Both the position numbers and the translations under genes were made by a program. This document shows, one piece after another, positions 7,032 through 14,811 of a stretch of 34,592 bases of DNA (the stretch's first letter is position 1; each line of letters begins with the position of its first letter). The notes beneath the pieces were generated by a model, which worked only from the letters and a program-made list of their open reading frames with translations, was not told where the DNA came from and did not search any database. This DNA is from Oscillospiraceae bacterium (GTDB lineage Bacteria > Bacillota > Clostridia > Oscillospirales > UBA929): positions 1 through 34,592 of the forward strand of contig WRAI01000025.1 of NCBI GenBank assembly GCA_009780275.1. Reading direction: 5' to 3'.

Positions 7032-8261
7032 ATGGTGAAATTGGCGGAGGTCGTTGGCGGGGGATATGAGGCGTTTTGGAAATTTAAAGGGCGGTATCGC
7101 GTTGTTAAGGGCGGGCGGGCGTCTAAAAAGTCTAAGACAGCGGCGTTGAATTTTATTGTGCGATTGATGCAGCACCCTGACGCCAACTTATTGGTGGTGC
7201 GGAAAACATATCGGACATTGAAAGATTCTTGTTACGCTGAGTTGAACTGGGCGATTCGGCGGTTGGGGGTTGATATGCTGTGGGTTTGCCGAGAATCGCC
7301 GTTGGAGATGATTTACCGCCCGACAGGGCAGAAGATTTTGTTTCGTGGGCTGGACGATGCAATGAAGGTTACATCAATTGCCGTCAATCGTGGGGTATTG
7401 TGCTGGCTATGGATTGAAGAGGCGTTTGAGATTGGCGATGAAAAAGATTTTCAGATGTTGGACGAGTCGATTCGCGGACAGGTTTCGGCGCCGCTGTTTA
7501 AGCAGATCACGCTGACGTTTAATCCGTGGCGGCGTGGGCATTGGCTGAAAAAACGGTTTTTTGACAGGGAACAGGGTACCGATGTGCTTGCCATGACAGT
7601 GACATACGCATGCAATGAGTTTATTGACGAGGGCGACAGGCGGTTGTTTGAAACGTTGGAAACGCGTGACCCGCAGCGGTATGGCGTGGTTGGGCTGGGC
7701 GAGTGGGGTGAGAGCCAGTCGCTGGTGTTTGGCAATGTGAAGTTGCAGCCGATTGATAAAGAAGATATTGAGGCGCTTGACCGTCCTCTGTATGGGTTGG
7801 ATTGGGGGTATTATCCTGACCCGACGGCCTTTATTGCGTGCGCAATGCGAGGCAACCAATTGCTTATCTATGATGAGTGGGTTGCGTGGCGGGCGAGCTC
7901 ATTTGATGTATACGACGCGCTGTGCGGCAGAGGGGTGAGCGGCGAGGATATGATTATTTGTGACAATAGCGATAAGCGGTCGATTGCTGATTTGCGTGGA
8001 TATGGGTTGCGGCGGGCGATGGCGGCGAGTAAAGGGCCGGGGAGCCTGCGGTATTCGATGAAGTGGTTGCAGTCGTTGGACGCGATTGTTATTGATGCGG
8101 CGCGTTGCCCGAAGGCGGCTGAGGAGTTTGTTGCCTATGAATATGGGCGGCATGTCGATGGTGCGTTGATCGAGGCATTTGCCGATGCACGGAATCATTG
8201 CATCGACGCGGTGAGATATGCTTGCAATGAGGTCTGGAAATTAGGGATTAGTAGTTTATAA
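7032..8261 (+). CDS. terminase large subunit, PBSX type
   Basis: This 409-residue motor and nuclease packages DNA into the phage head. Residues 27-36 (GGRASKKSKT) are the Walker A loop in the form seen in PBSX-family terminases. LCWLWIEEAFEI (123-134) is Walker B with the catalytic Glu pair at 129-130. The C-terminal RNase H-like nuclease begins with GLDWGYYPDPTAF (Asp257 a metal ligand) and continues with ICDNSDKRS and a final DARNHCIDAVRYA. All key residues are present, so it looks intact. The length matches XtmB-type enzymes. Confidence 0.95.
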   Translation: MVKLAEVVGGGYEAFWKFKGRYRVVKGGRASKKSKTAALNFIVRLMQHPDANLLVVRKTYRTLKDSCYAELNWAIRRLGVDMLWVCRESPLEMIYRPTGQKILFRGLDDAMKVTSIAVNRGVLCWLWIEEAFEIGDEKDFQMLDESIRGQVSAPLFKQITLTFNPWRRGHWLKKRFFDREQGTDVLAMTVTYACNEFIDEGDRRLFETLETRDPQRYGVVGLGEWGESQSLVFGNVKLQPIDKEDIEALDRPLYGLDWGYYPDPTAFIACAMRGNQLLIYDEWVAWRASSFDVYDALCGRGVSGEDMIICDNSDKRSIADLRGYGLRRAMAASKGPGSLRYSMKWLQSLDAIVIDAARCPKAAEEFVAYEYGRHVDGALIEAFADARNHCIDAVRYACNEVWKLGISSL

Positions 8262-8273
8262 GGGGGCGTTACT

Positions 8274-9557
8274 TTGTTTTCAATGATTTGGAGTTGGGTT
8301 AGGCGACTGGCAGGTCGAGGCGTTGGAGAAAAGGCTTCGGGGGAGGCTGCCGCAAGGATGGCGAAGCGGTATGCAAAGACGGGGGCAGTGAATTTGACGG
8401 CGATGGCGGCCAATAAGATTGCTAATGTGGCAGTGAGTGATTGCAGTGTAAGGGTTGTTGGCGATGGTGAACGGGCTGATTTTCTTGATGGTGAGATGGG
8501 GCGTGTGGCAGCGCGGCTGAAATTCATTGCGACACGGACGCTTGGGGTTGGCGGCGTGATTTTGAAACCGTGGGTGCATGGCAAGACGATCCGTGTCGAT
8601 GTGCTGAATCAAGATCGAGCGATTGTCCTCGACAGTGTAGGCGATTGCATTCGACGCATTGCGTTTATTGCAGAGACGGTTGAATGGGACGGGGCGGAGC
8701 TGACGCGGGTGGAAATCCACGTGTTGGACGGCGATATTTACACCATTGAGCAGCGGGCGTTAAAAAATGGGCGCGAAGTGCCGCGGGAGGTTGTGCCGGC
8801 TTGGGCGGCATTGCCGGACAAACAAGTGATTGAGGGCGTGGATGGTATGCTGTTTGCGTGGATTCGCTGCCCGATTGACGACCGCGGCAACGGCAATGAG
8901 TTATATGGCGCGCCGCTGACCTATGGGTGCGAGGCGTTGATGGATGAAATTCAGACGCTGCTGGACATTTTGCAGAACGAGATTGTGGATAAGCGGGCGT
9001 TTATCGGTGCAGATTTCAGGCTATTTCGCAGTGACGAGCGCGGGCGGGAAAAGCTGATGCCGGGATCGAGTGTGTTTAAGAAGTTTGATGCGGCGGGGGG
9101 GATTGACGATAAGCCTTTCTTTGAGGTGTTTTCACCAGATATGCGAGTTGGTCAGATTGTTGAAGCGATTAACTTTAAGTTGGCTTTGTTGGAAAAGGCG
9201 ATGGGCGTCAATCGTGGCGTGTTGACCGATTTAATCGCCGGTGAAGCGACGGCGACGGCGATTCGGCGTTCGACATACGATACGTTTTCATTGGTAGACG
9301 CGCTGCGGGCGGCGATTGTGAACGGATTGAAGGAGTTGTTGTATGCGATGGGCGTGTTGCATCATTTAGCAGTTAGTGAAGAGGTGTGTGTAGCTGAGGA
9401 TGACGCGGTGCTGGCTGTAAATTGGAGTTATGGATTGATCGAAGACAGCGCTGAGACATTTGCGCAATTGGCTAAAGGTGTATCGCTGGGCGCTGTGCGA
9501 GTTGAAGAGTTGAGAGAGTGGTTATTATCGACCGAGCCGGCAATGGTACAGAGTTGA
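8274..9557 (+). CDS. phage portal protein
   Basis: The 427-residue portal forms the ring through which DNA enters the head. It follows the large terminase directly, as usual. The start is TTG 8274 with AGGGGGCG six bases upstream. The body matches SPP1 gp6/PBSX-type portals in layout: N-terminal helix, strand-rich wing (about 60-190), and the long helix region around LMDEIQTLLDILQNEIV with a later DMRVGQIVEAINF. The C-terminus is short compared with many portals (about 450-500). The usual next gene, an SPP1 gp7-like minor head protein, is absent and its place is taken by a reverse-strand gene. Confidence 0.85.
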   Translation: MFSMIWSWVRRLAGRGVGEKASGEAAARMAKRYAKTGAVNLTAMAANKIANVAVSDCSVRVVGDGERADFLDGEMGRVAARLKFIATRTLGVGGVILKPWVHGKTIRVDVLNQDRAIVLDSVGDCIRRIAFIAETVEWDGAELTRVEIHVLDGDIYTIEQRALKNGREVPREVVPAWAALPDKQVIEGVDGMLFAWIRCPIDDRGNGNELYGAPLTYGCEALMDEIQTLLDILQNEIVDKRAFIGADFRLFRSDERGREKLMPGSSVFKKFDAAGGIDDKPFFEVFSPDMRVGQIVEAINFKLALLEKAMGVNRGVLTDLIAGEATATAIRRSTYDTFSLVDALRAAIVNGLKELLYAMGVLHHLAVSEEVCVAEDDAVLAVNWSYGLIEDSAETFAQLAKGVSLGAVRVEELREWLLSTEPAMVQS

Positions 9558-9632
9558 TAATGCAACTGCAGAAATGGTGTGGGTGGAACAGGGAAAACAC
9601 TTGTCACGCGCTTGTCTGAATAGATAGAAGAT

Positions 9633-10202
9633 TTAGTCGTCAAGTATGTTCCAAGGGTCGGCGCAACATGCAAGGTAATATTCGCATAGGCGGTTGTCGT
9701 CGGCTTTTAGGTATGCGTTTACACGCTCACGTAGGTCATGGGATAGTATAATAACGCCACCGTGTTCGCGGAAAAAACTGTGGGAGTAGCCGAGAATGAG
9801 CCAGTGGCGCGCGCTTGGAAAGTAGACGCGCACTTGATAGTGCTTGAATTCAAGCTCCATGTCGCGGACAAGTCTGTCGTTTTGGTATAGACGGAACGCG
9901 GCTGTTGGCCAGTAGAAGCCTGTCCAGCATTGTGGGGAATTGTTGGCAGTCATGGTGGCGGCGACGAAGTCGGCAATCAAGCCTTGATCGTTGATGACGG
10001 TGACGCCGTAGACGGTTTCGACTTCGATGCGGTTGACTTGGTTCATTTGGCGTTTGTCGAAAATAATCGTCAGGACATTGTCCCAAGATACGACGGTGAA
10101 TTGCGTTAAGATGATGAGCAAAGCGATTTGCAAAGCGAGGACAACGGCGATGGTGGCGGTGAGAATTTTATTGTTGGCGAAGAAGCGCAGCAGTTGTTTC
10201 AC
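9633..10202 (-). CDS. reverse-strand membrane-anchored moron-like protein
   Basis: This 189-residue protein is the only gene on the minus strand inside the structural cluster. It starts at GTG with AAAGGAG nine bases upstream. A short basic N-terminus and one hydrophobic helix (about 14-35) would anchor it in the membrane, with the rest outside. The outer part has a strand-rich segment (RIEVETVYGVTVI and on), a Trp/Tyr-rich middle and a Cys-containing C-terminus (LCEYYLACC). I do not recognise the family. It has its own promoter at 10234-10262, so it can be expressed in the lysogen. Such extra genes often alter the host surface or exclude other phages. Confidence 0.75.
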   Translation of the reverse strand: MKQLLRFFANNKILTATIAVVLALQIALLIILTQFTVVSWDNVLTIIFDKRQMNQVNRIEVETVYGVTVINDQGLIADFVAATMTANNSPQCWTGFYWPTAAFRLYQNDRLVRDMELEFKHYQVRVYFPSARHWLILGYSHSFFREHGGVIILSHDLRERVNAYLKADDNRLCEYYLACCADPWNILDD

Positions 10203-10233
10203 AGCGATGGGCTCCTTTCAGCATATTGATGAC

Positions 10234-10262
10234 AGTATACAGGAAATTGGCGGGTTGAGCAA
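10234..10262 (-). promoter_or_regulatory. promoter of the reverse-strand gene
   Basis: Read on the minus strand: TTGCTC, a 17-bp spacer, and TATACT ending at 10234. It drives the gene at 9633-10202 against the phage operon. Confidence 0.65.
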
Positions 10263-10305
10263 GGTGTTTGGGGTTGAAAGAACAAAGATTAGGAGGGGTT
10301 TTATT

Positions 10306-10509
10306 GTGGAAAGAGAGTTTTTGACAGAGCTGGGTGTTGATGAGAATGCTGTGGAGAAAATTTTGGAGGCGTGGGCGGCGCGGAGCGACACTGAGGCGCA
10401 GGAGTTGGAATCGTTGCGGGAAGAGAGGCTGAAGCGGCCGAGGTTAGTATTGCCGCCTTGTGGGGCGGTTAACGGCAGCATGGAAAAATCGGCGAATGGG
10501 GTGTTGTAA
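10306..10509 (+). CDS. short scaffold-like phage protein
   Basis: A GTG start at 10306 has AGGAGGGG seven bases upstream. The 67-residue product begins VEREFLTELGVDENAVEKI, like the start of GP20-type scaffolding proteins (FLxxLGVxExxVxKI), followed by a charged helix. Scaffold proteins are usually two to three times longer, so this is either a very short form or a remnant. It lies just before the capsid gene, the standard scaffold position. The final 25 residues (PRLVLPPCGAVNGS and on) look non-helical and may be read-through of decayed sequence. Confidence 0.6.
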   Translation: MEREFLTELGVDENAVEKILEAWAARSDTEAQELESLREERLKRPRLVLPPCGAVNGSMEKSANGVL

Positions 10510-10522
10510 GATTAGAGTAATT

Positions 10523-10544
10523 TACCATATTGGCATGGTATAAT
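10523..10544 (+). promoter_or_regulatory. hairpin with possible capsid promoter
   Basis: TACCAT-attggc-ATGGTA forms a perfect 6-bp palindrome whose right arm runs into TATAAT (10539-10544) with TGG before it. No good -35 is seen. It may be an internal extended -10 promoter, with an operator, for the capsid gene. Confidence 0.4.
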
Positions 10545-10621
10545 TGCAGTACGGTTGTTTGTGAGTGGTGCGATGCGCGCCCCTCCACATGACCCAAGCA
10601 AAAATTAAAAAGGAGAAGAGT

Positions 10622-11458
10622 ATGTCGAGAGTTGAATCGTTGTCTATTTTGTTGGATACGGCGGGGAGCGATTATCTTGCCGAGTTGTATGGCACTGTGA
10701 TCGATACGGTGCAGAAGAGCACAATTTCCAGCATCCTCAAAAACAAAGACTTGAGCGGGGATCCGGCGAGCGGAAGTGTGGAAGCCAAGCGGTTTGCCAA
10801 TGCCAAGAGTGAGGCATATGGTACAGCGCGCGCCGGTGGTCGCGGAGTGAGCGTGACGGCACGGCCGGTTGTTGTATTGCTGGACAAGGATCGTGAGATT
10901 GTCGAAGAGATCGAGGAAAAAGATACGTTGTTTTACGGTGTTGACGGATTGCTGGAAAATCGAAGCTTGAACCATCGAAAGACGATGGTGCGGGAACTGG
11001 AGCGGGCGTTTTTTGCGGAAGCGGCTGAGCACGCGACTGAGGTTTCGTCGGCATTTGCAGATATTGATGCGCAGTTGGAACAGTTGATCCAGACGATTGA
11101 AAACACGCGCAATGACTTTGTTGACGGCGTAGATCGCGATATGATAAGCATTGTGTTGGATACGGCCACTTACGGGCGTTTGCGCAATATGCTGGATACG
11201 GTGTACAGCGCGAATATCGATGTCGGTACGCCGGAGTGCGGTGTGTTTCACGGTGTGAAAGTGTTTTCGTCAGTCTATTTGCCGTCGGGGGTGCAAATGC
11301 TGGCGATGGTTGATGGATCGGTGGCTATGCCTGTGCTGCCGCGGCAGTATACGGCTGAGAAAGTACCTCTATCAGAGGCGTTCGCAGTGTCGTTGTTCTA
11401 TTATTATGGTGTGGCGGCTGTGATGCCGGATTTAATTGCCAAAGTGGTTGCCGAGTAG
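10622..11458 (+). CDS. probable major capsid protein
   Basis: The start is ATG 10622 with AAGGAG seven bases before; frames upstream are not coding. The 278-residue product has a helical N-terminus, a charged extended loop (DKDREIVEEIEEKDT), a long helical spine (HRKTMVRELERAFFAEAAEH) and a C-terminal strand-rich domain (VKVFSSVYLPSGVQMLAMV), which fits an HK97-like capsid fold. The assignment rests mostly on its position after portal and scaffold and before the head-tail connectors, and on the strong ribosome site expected for the most abundant virion protein. Confidence 0.7.
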   Translation: MSRVESLSILLDTAGSDYLAELYGTVIDTVQKSTISSILKNKDLSGDPASGSVEAKRFANAKSEAYGTARAGGRGVSVTARPVVVLLDKDREIVEEIEEKDTLFYGVDGLLENRSLNHRKTMVRELERAFFAEAAEHATEVSSAFADIDAQLEQLIQTIENTRNDFVDGVDRDMISIVLDTATYGRLRNMLDTVYSANIDVGTPECGVFHGVKVFSSVYLPSGVQMLAMVDGSVAMPVLPRQYTAEKVPLSEAFAVSLFYYYGVAAVMPDLIAKVVAE

Positions 11459-11470
11459 GAGGTGTGCGGC

Positions 11471-11821
11471 ATGGCATATCTAACCTATAAGGCCTATAAG
11501 AAAAAGGGCGGCGTGACAGTGGCCAAAGGGGAGTTTGAGCGTTGGCAAGCAATGGCGGAGGCGCATGTTCGTCTATACACGAGCGGACGGCTGGATGATA
11601 CGGCGTTGACGTCGAAGCAGAAGCGCGGTATGGTAGAAATTATTGACTTGCTGCACAATGACGGAAAGCAGCTTAACAGGCGGCTGATGTCGTTTTCAAA
11701 TGGGCAATATACTGAAACTTACGGGCTGCCGAGCCGTACGACGACGATGAATACACAACAGGAGATTGGCGCATTGTTGCGGCTGTATTTTACCCAAGCG
11801 CAGCTGTATCGGGGGGTGTAG
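11471..11821 (+). CDS. head-tail connector-like protein
   Basis: The start is ATG 11471, with GGAGG overlapping the end of the capsid gene. The 116-residue protein is mostly helical and basic (KAYKKKGGVTVAKGEFERW). It sits in the position of gp6/gp15-type connector proteins that join the portal to the tail. No sequence motif decides the family. It ends two bases before the next start, so the head-tail genes are tightly coupled. Confidence 0.6.
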   Translation: MAYLTYKAYKKKGGVTVAKGEFERWQAMAEAHVRLYTSGRLDDTALTSKQKRGMVEIIDLLHNDGKQLNRRLMSFSNGQYTETYGLPSRTTTMNTQQEIGALLRLYFTQAQLYRGV

Positions 11822-11823
11822 TT

Positions 11824-12297
11824 ATGCGTGGTGCGAACGAAACGATTACCGTTTGGAACCGCTACCGCGATACTGACAGCCGACGTGATGTTTGGGTGAG
11901 TCATGTTGTGCATGGTTGTGCGTGGCAGACTTCGGCCTCACGGCGGACGACGGGGGCGTTGGCAGGTGCAGACGACCGTGTGGTTGTGCTGATTGCTGCT
12001 GAAGAAGGATGTCAAGTTGACTTTGACTACAAATCACCGCATGTATGGCGTGATTTGAGTAGTGATGATAAAATTGCTTATTTTACGGTGCGTGAGGGTG
12101 ATGTCATCGCCAGAGGCGACTTAGTGAGCAGTGAACAGTTGGCAGTGAGTAACGGGCATTTGAATGTCAATGGTGAGGAGATGACAGTCAACGATCTACG
12201 AGAGCTTTTGGCACGCGATATGTGTGTGGTGACGCGGGTGGCGGACAATACGTCGCATGAGCGGCGGGGGAGGCATTTGAATGTCAATGGACGTTAG
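11824..12297 (+). CDS. head-closure-like phage protein (DUF6751-like)
   Basis: This 157-residue protein begins with a strand pair (TITVWNRYRDTDSRRDVWV and HVVHGCAWQTSA) as in head-closure or stopper proteins encoded between connector and tail completion genes; I recall DUF6751 for such proteins but cannot verify it. Residues from about 100 (VSSEQLAVSNGHLNVNGEEM) look like a small insertion: HLNVNG recurs at the C-terminus because a 19-bp DNA segment is repeated at 12155-12173 and 12272-12290. Its 3' end overlaps the next gene by 17 nt. Confidence 0.6.
   Translation: MRGANETITVWNRYRDTDSRRDVWVSHVVHGCAWQTSASRRTTGALAGADDRVVVLIAAEEGCQVDFDYKSPHVWRDLSSDDKIAYFTVREGDVIARGDLVSSEQLAVSNGHLNVNGEEMTVNDLRELLARDMCVVTRVADNTSHERRGRHLNVNGR
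12155..12290 (+). repeat. 19-bp direct repeat around the 12281 start
   Basis: GGCATTTGAATGTCAATGG occurs at 12155-12173 and again at 12272-12290, 117 bp apart and in the same frame (HLNVNG). The second copy carries the start codon of the following gene. Confidence 0.85.
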
Positions 12298-12589
12298 CAT
12301 TGCGCCCGACGCGCTGGTGAGACTTTTTGATGCCGACAGTATGGCGGTGATTGCGGCGACGGCGCGGGATTTTATGGAACCGTTTGTGCCGCGAGATACG
12401 GGGCGACTGACCTCTGATGTGAGTGTTGATAGCTGTCCGATGGCGGCGAGAATTACGTATAATGCGCCGTATGCGGTGTTTGTCTATGCCGGCACGCGAC
12501 TGGGCACGGTGATGCAGTTTCAGACGACACACCATCCGCTGGCGAGCGCGCAGTGGGACCAAGCGGCAATGCGGTCGATTGGGCGGTAG
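12281..12589 (+). CDS. minor capsid/gp10-like head-tail protein
   Basis: This 102-residue protein starts at ATG 12281 with GGGGGAGG seven bases upstream, inside the preceding gene. FMEPFVPRDTGRLTSDV and the later ITYNAPYAVFVYAG match the pattern of HK97 gp10-like and Minor_capsid_2 proteins (a PxDTGxL turn, then YAxYVxxG), which join head and tail. The length is typical. It is followed by a 270-bp stretch without a gene. Confidence 0.75.
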   Translation: MSMDVSIAPDALVRLFDADSMAVIAATARDFMEPFVPRDTGRLTSDVSVDSCPMAARITYNAPYAVFVYAGTRLGTVMQFQTTHHPLASAQWDQAAMRSIGR

Positions 12590-12654
12590 AGGTGCGATTT
12601 GCGCGCCACAATGCCTTGCTTGACGGATGTTACTGTTATATTCACAAAGCAATC

Positions 12655-12682
12655 AAAAAAACCAAAGGGCTGCGCCCTTTGG
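12655..12682 (-). terminator. minus-strand intrinsic terminator in phage operon
   Basis: Perfect 9-bp arms CCAAAGGGC (12662-12670) and GCCCTTTGG (12674-12682) with a 3-nt loop. On the minus strand the stem is followed by seven T residues. No minus-strand gene ends here. On the plus strand it is a hairpin without a T run. Confidence 0.8.
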
Positions 12683-12689
12683 AAACCGT

Positions 12690-12846
12690 CGATGAAATCT
12701 GTGGGGCGGGTCTCTTCGCCCCGTTGCTGTTCGTTGGACTTGACGTCGCAACAACGCGCATACAAGCGTGCGTTGTGCGAGCTAGAAAAATATCCGGTTG
12801 GTGTGATGGACATGGAGCGTTGAGGTAACCGCACCTTACGCGTGAG
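12690..12846. other. structured non-coding stretch
   Basis: Between genes at 12589 and 12862 I see no convincing protein. Besides the terminator, two hairpins are present: GGGGCG/CGCCCC (12705-12724) and a long one built from CGCAACAACGCGC and GCGTGCGTTGTGCG (about 12747-12779). Read on the minus strand they would form a small structured RNA ending at the T run. A + frame encodes RALCELEKYPVGVMDMER before a stop, which might be a protein relic. Confidence 0.5.
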
Positions 12847-12861
12847 ATGGGAGTAATTTCT

Positions 12862-13290
12862 ATGAGTAAAGACAAGGCTGTGTTGGAGTGGTTGAGCGGG
12901 AATGAAGAGTTAAAGGCATTGCCATTGTTTGGGTTTATGCAGGAGGATTTGTTCGCAGCTTGCATAGTGCCGACAGCTTCAGCGGCGGCAGTAGCCGAGC
13001 ATTTAGACGGCAGCCGGGTGCGGCAGTATTCGTTTATGCTGCGCTTGCAGGTGCCGTTGTCGCAGACGCATGACGATGTTAATGCCGAGGCAATGGCGGC
13101 GATGCGGGACTGGCAGGATTGGTTAGATGTACAGCAGTGTGAAGGGAATTTCCCCGACTTTGGGGACAAGTGTCGGTGCTATGAAATTCAAAATCTCGCG
13201 AATATGCCGCAGGTGACGGCGACGTATGCTGACAATGGGCGGGCGGTATTGCAGTTCCCCGCCACGATAATTTATATGGAGGAGAAATAG
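12862..13290 (+). CDS. tail-completion-like phage protein
   Basis: The start is ATG 12862 with GGGAG seven bases upstream, preferred over ATG 12847. The 142-residue product begins VLEWLSGNEELKALPLFG and has a central strand region (YSFMLRLQVPLS) and an end with ATIIYMEEK. It lies between the gp10-like gene and the tail tube, the position of tail-completion (terminator) proteins, and the size fits. Family assignment is by position only. Confidence 0.65.
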   Translation: MSKDKAVLEWLSGNEELKALPLFGFMQEDLFAACIVPTASAAAVAEHLDGSRVRQYSFMLRLQVPLSQTHDDVNAEAMAAMRDWQDWLDVQQCEGNFPDFGDKCRCYEIQNLANMPQVTATYADNGRAVLQFPATIIYMEEK

Positions 13291-13293
13291 GCT

Positions 13294-13752
13294 ATGGAAA
13301 AGACGAAAAAGTATTTAAATTACTTGTTCATTAATGTGGGGCAGAGCGCGACAGAGTGGGCGCGTATCGGCAAGTCTGTCGAGTGGACAGATAGCATGAA
13401 TCCACAGGTGGATACCTTTGATTATATCGAAGATAGCGCACCGACGAGTGAGCTGGCACACTATAATCCGAGCACATCGATGCCGCTGACGGCTTATGTG
13501 GGCGACCCGGTATATGACTTTGTGTTTGATTTATACCGTACGCAGGCTGTGGGCAGTAATGCGGTGACGCAGGCATTGCGGGTGTATCAGCAGAAGCAGG
13601 GCAATGCCAATGTGGCGACGCTGACAGATGTGTTGGTGACGATTGACAATTATAACATTGCTACGGGTGTGATTACATTTACTTTGGCACAACGCGGCAC
13701 GCCGACGCAGGGTTCTGCGGAGATTGAAGATGGGGTTGTTATGTTTAGTTAG
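13294..13752 (+). CDS. major tail tube protein
   Basis: This 152-residue protein starts right after a GAGGAGAAA site. It has the features of Siphovirus tail tube subunits: N-terminal KYLNYLFINVG, the early strand WARIGKSVEWTDSMNPQ, and a late DVLVTIDNYNI then VITFTLAQRGTPTQGSAEI. The start of the sequence resembles XkdM-like or phi13-like tail proteins. It is followed by the chaperone pair and tape measure, the standard order. Confidence 0.8.
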   Translation: MEKTKKYLNYLFINVGQSATEWARIGKSVEWTDSMNPQVDTFDYIEDSAPTSELAHYNPSTSMPLTAYVGDPVYDFVFDLYRTQAVGSNAVTQALRVYQQKQGNANVATLTDVLVTIDNYNIATGVITFTLAQRGTPTQGSAEIEDGVVMFS

Positions 13753-13879
13753 TATTTTCGTTTGTAAGGGCGACTGTCCTGAGTCGCTCGTTGATATGGA
13801 ATTGGTGCGGCGCGGCCGCGGACGAGTGGATTTGGGCGGATATGGAAAACCGCTCCTGCGAATGACGGAGGAAATTTTT
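13753..13879. other. GC-rich spacer with palindromes
   Basis: This 127-bp gap sits between tail tube and chaperone, which are normally close. It holds a palindrome GCGACT-gtcctg-AGTCGC (about 13769-13786) and a second, GCGGCCGC (around 13815). The plus frame is open but has no ribosome site before 13880. It looks like a small dispersed repeat that landed between two genes (inference). Confidence 0.45.
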
Positions 13880-14233
13880 ATGTTTAGGCGGAAACGCAAG
13901 GATAGCATTACTGTGAAATTTGGCGGGCCGAGGTCAGTTGTGGTCAATGAGCAAGTATTTGTTTGCAAAATGGCGGATATTGATATTATGGAGCAGATTT
14001 TGGCGTTGCAGGGGGAATTGTCCGGTATTAAAGAGGGACAGACAGAAGAGATTTTGGCTGCGACCCGCAAGATGATAGGGTTGATTGATTTGATGCTGGG
14101 TGAGGGTGCGACGGGAAAAATCTTTGGCAGCAATCCGGTGTCGTTGCATGACGCGGTGGGGGTGACGGGAGAGATTGCGGCACAAGTGATTGCCGTCTAT
14201 AATGACGCGGCTTGTGCGGCGTATGGCGTATGA
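13880..14233 (+). CDS. tail assembly chaperone
   Basis: The start is ATG 13880 with GGAGGAAA upstream. The 117-residue helical protein begins with a basic patch (FRRKRKDSITVKFGG). It lies between tail tube and tape measure, the fixed place for tail assembly chaperones that coat the tape measure. Its stop overlaps the next start at ATGA, so translation is coupled rather than joined by frameshift as in lambda G/GT. Confidence 0.7.
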   Translation: MFRRKRKDSITVKFGGPRSVVVNEQVFVCKMADIDIMEQILALQGELSGIKEGQTEEILAATRKMIGLIDLMLGEGATGKIFGSNPVSLHDAVGVTGEIAAQVIAVYNDAACAAYGV

Positions 14234-14805
14234 GTTTTTCGTTGAGCCGTCCGTTGGGTGACATACTGCCGTCGATGGTGCGGTGGCAGGATGCTATGTA
14301 TGAAGTTAACGCCGACTTTCGCGTGATTTTGAAGATTTTGCGGTTGAGTGGTGATGAAAGTGTGCCGTCACCGCAGAAAGTTGCGTTGGCCACGCGGATG
14401 TTTTTCAAGGATAACCATGCGCCGGAGGATGTGTTTGGCGCAGTGGGCGCGTTTTTGTCTAATGCAGAATGCAAGGCTGAAAATTTGGGATTATCGGATG
14501 ACGAGAGTGGCGTGGCATTTTGTTATGAGTTTGACGCGGCAGAGATTTTTGCTTCGTTTTGGGCGGTGTATGGCGTTGATTTGCTGCAGGTGGGCTTTAT
14601 GCATTGGGTCGTGTTTCGGAAGCTGTTGGCGGCATTGCCGGATGACTGTGCGTTCCAGTGCAAGTTGCGGTTGCGAGAACTGGACACTTCGGCGTTGAGC
14701 GGTGATGAGCGTCAGCGGGCTGAGGCGGCCAGGCTGAGTGTGGCATTGCCGGAGACGGCACGGGAAAGGCGGGGACGCGAGGCGTTTGAGCGTATTTGGG
14801 GGTGA
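14230..14805 (+). CDS. phage Gp15-like tail protein
   Basis: This 191-residue protein starts at ATG 14230 within the ATGA overlap. FDAAEIFASFWAVYGVDLL and then FMHWVVFRKLLAALPDDC match the hallmark of the Bacteriophage Gp15 family (A118-like): acidic Tyr/Phe-rich helix, YGIDL, then LHWWxFxxLxxxLxxxT. The final part with ELDTSALSGDERQ corresponds to the family's charged end. Gp15 acts with the preceding chaperone ahead of the tape measure. Confidence 0.85.
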   Translation: MSFSLSRPLGDILPSMVRWQDAMYEVNADFRVILKILRLSGDESVPSPQKVALATRMFFKDNHAPEDVFGAVGAFLSNAECKAENLGLSDDESGVAFCYEFDAAEIFASFWAVYGVDLLQVGFMHWVVFRKLLAALPDDCAFQCKLRLRELDTSALSGDERQRAEAARLSVALPETARERRGREAFERIWG

Positions 14806-14811
14806 TTTATA

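Noticed and set aside
12599..12823. Plus-strand protein in the structured gap
   Set aside because: No ribosome site, and the frame crosses three hairpins; at most a relic near its end.
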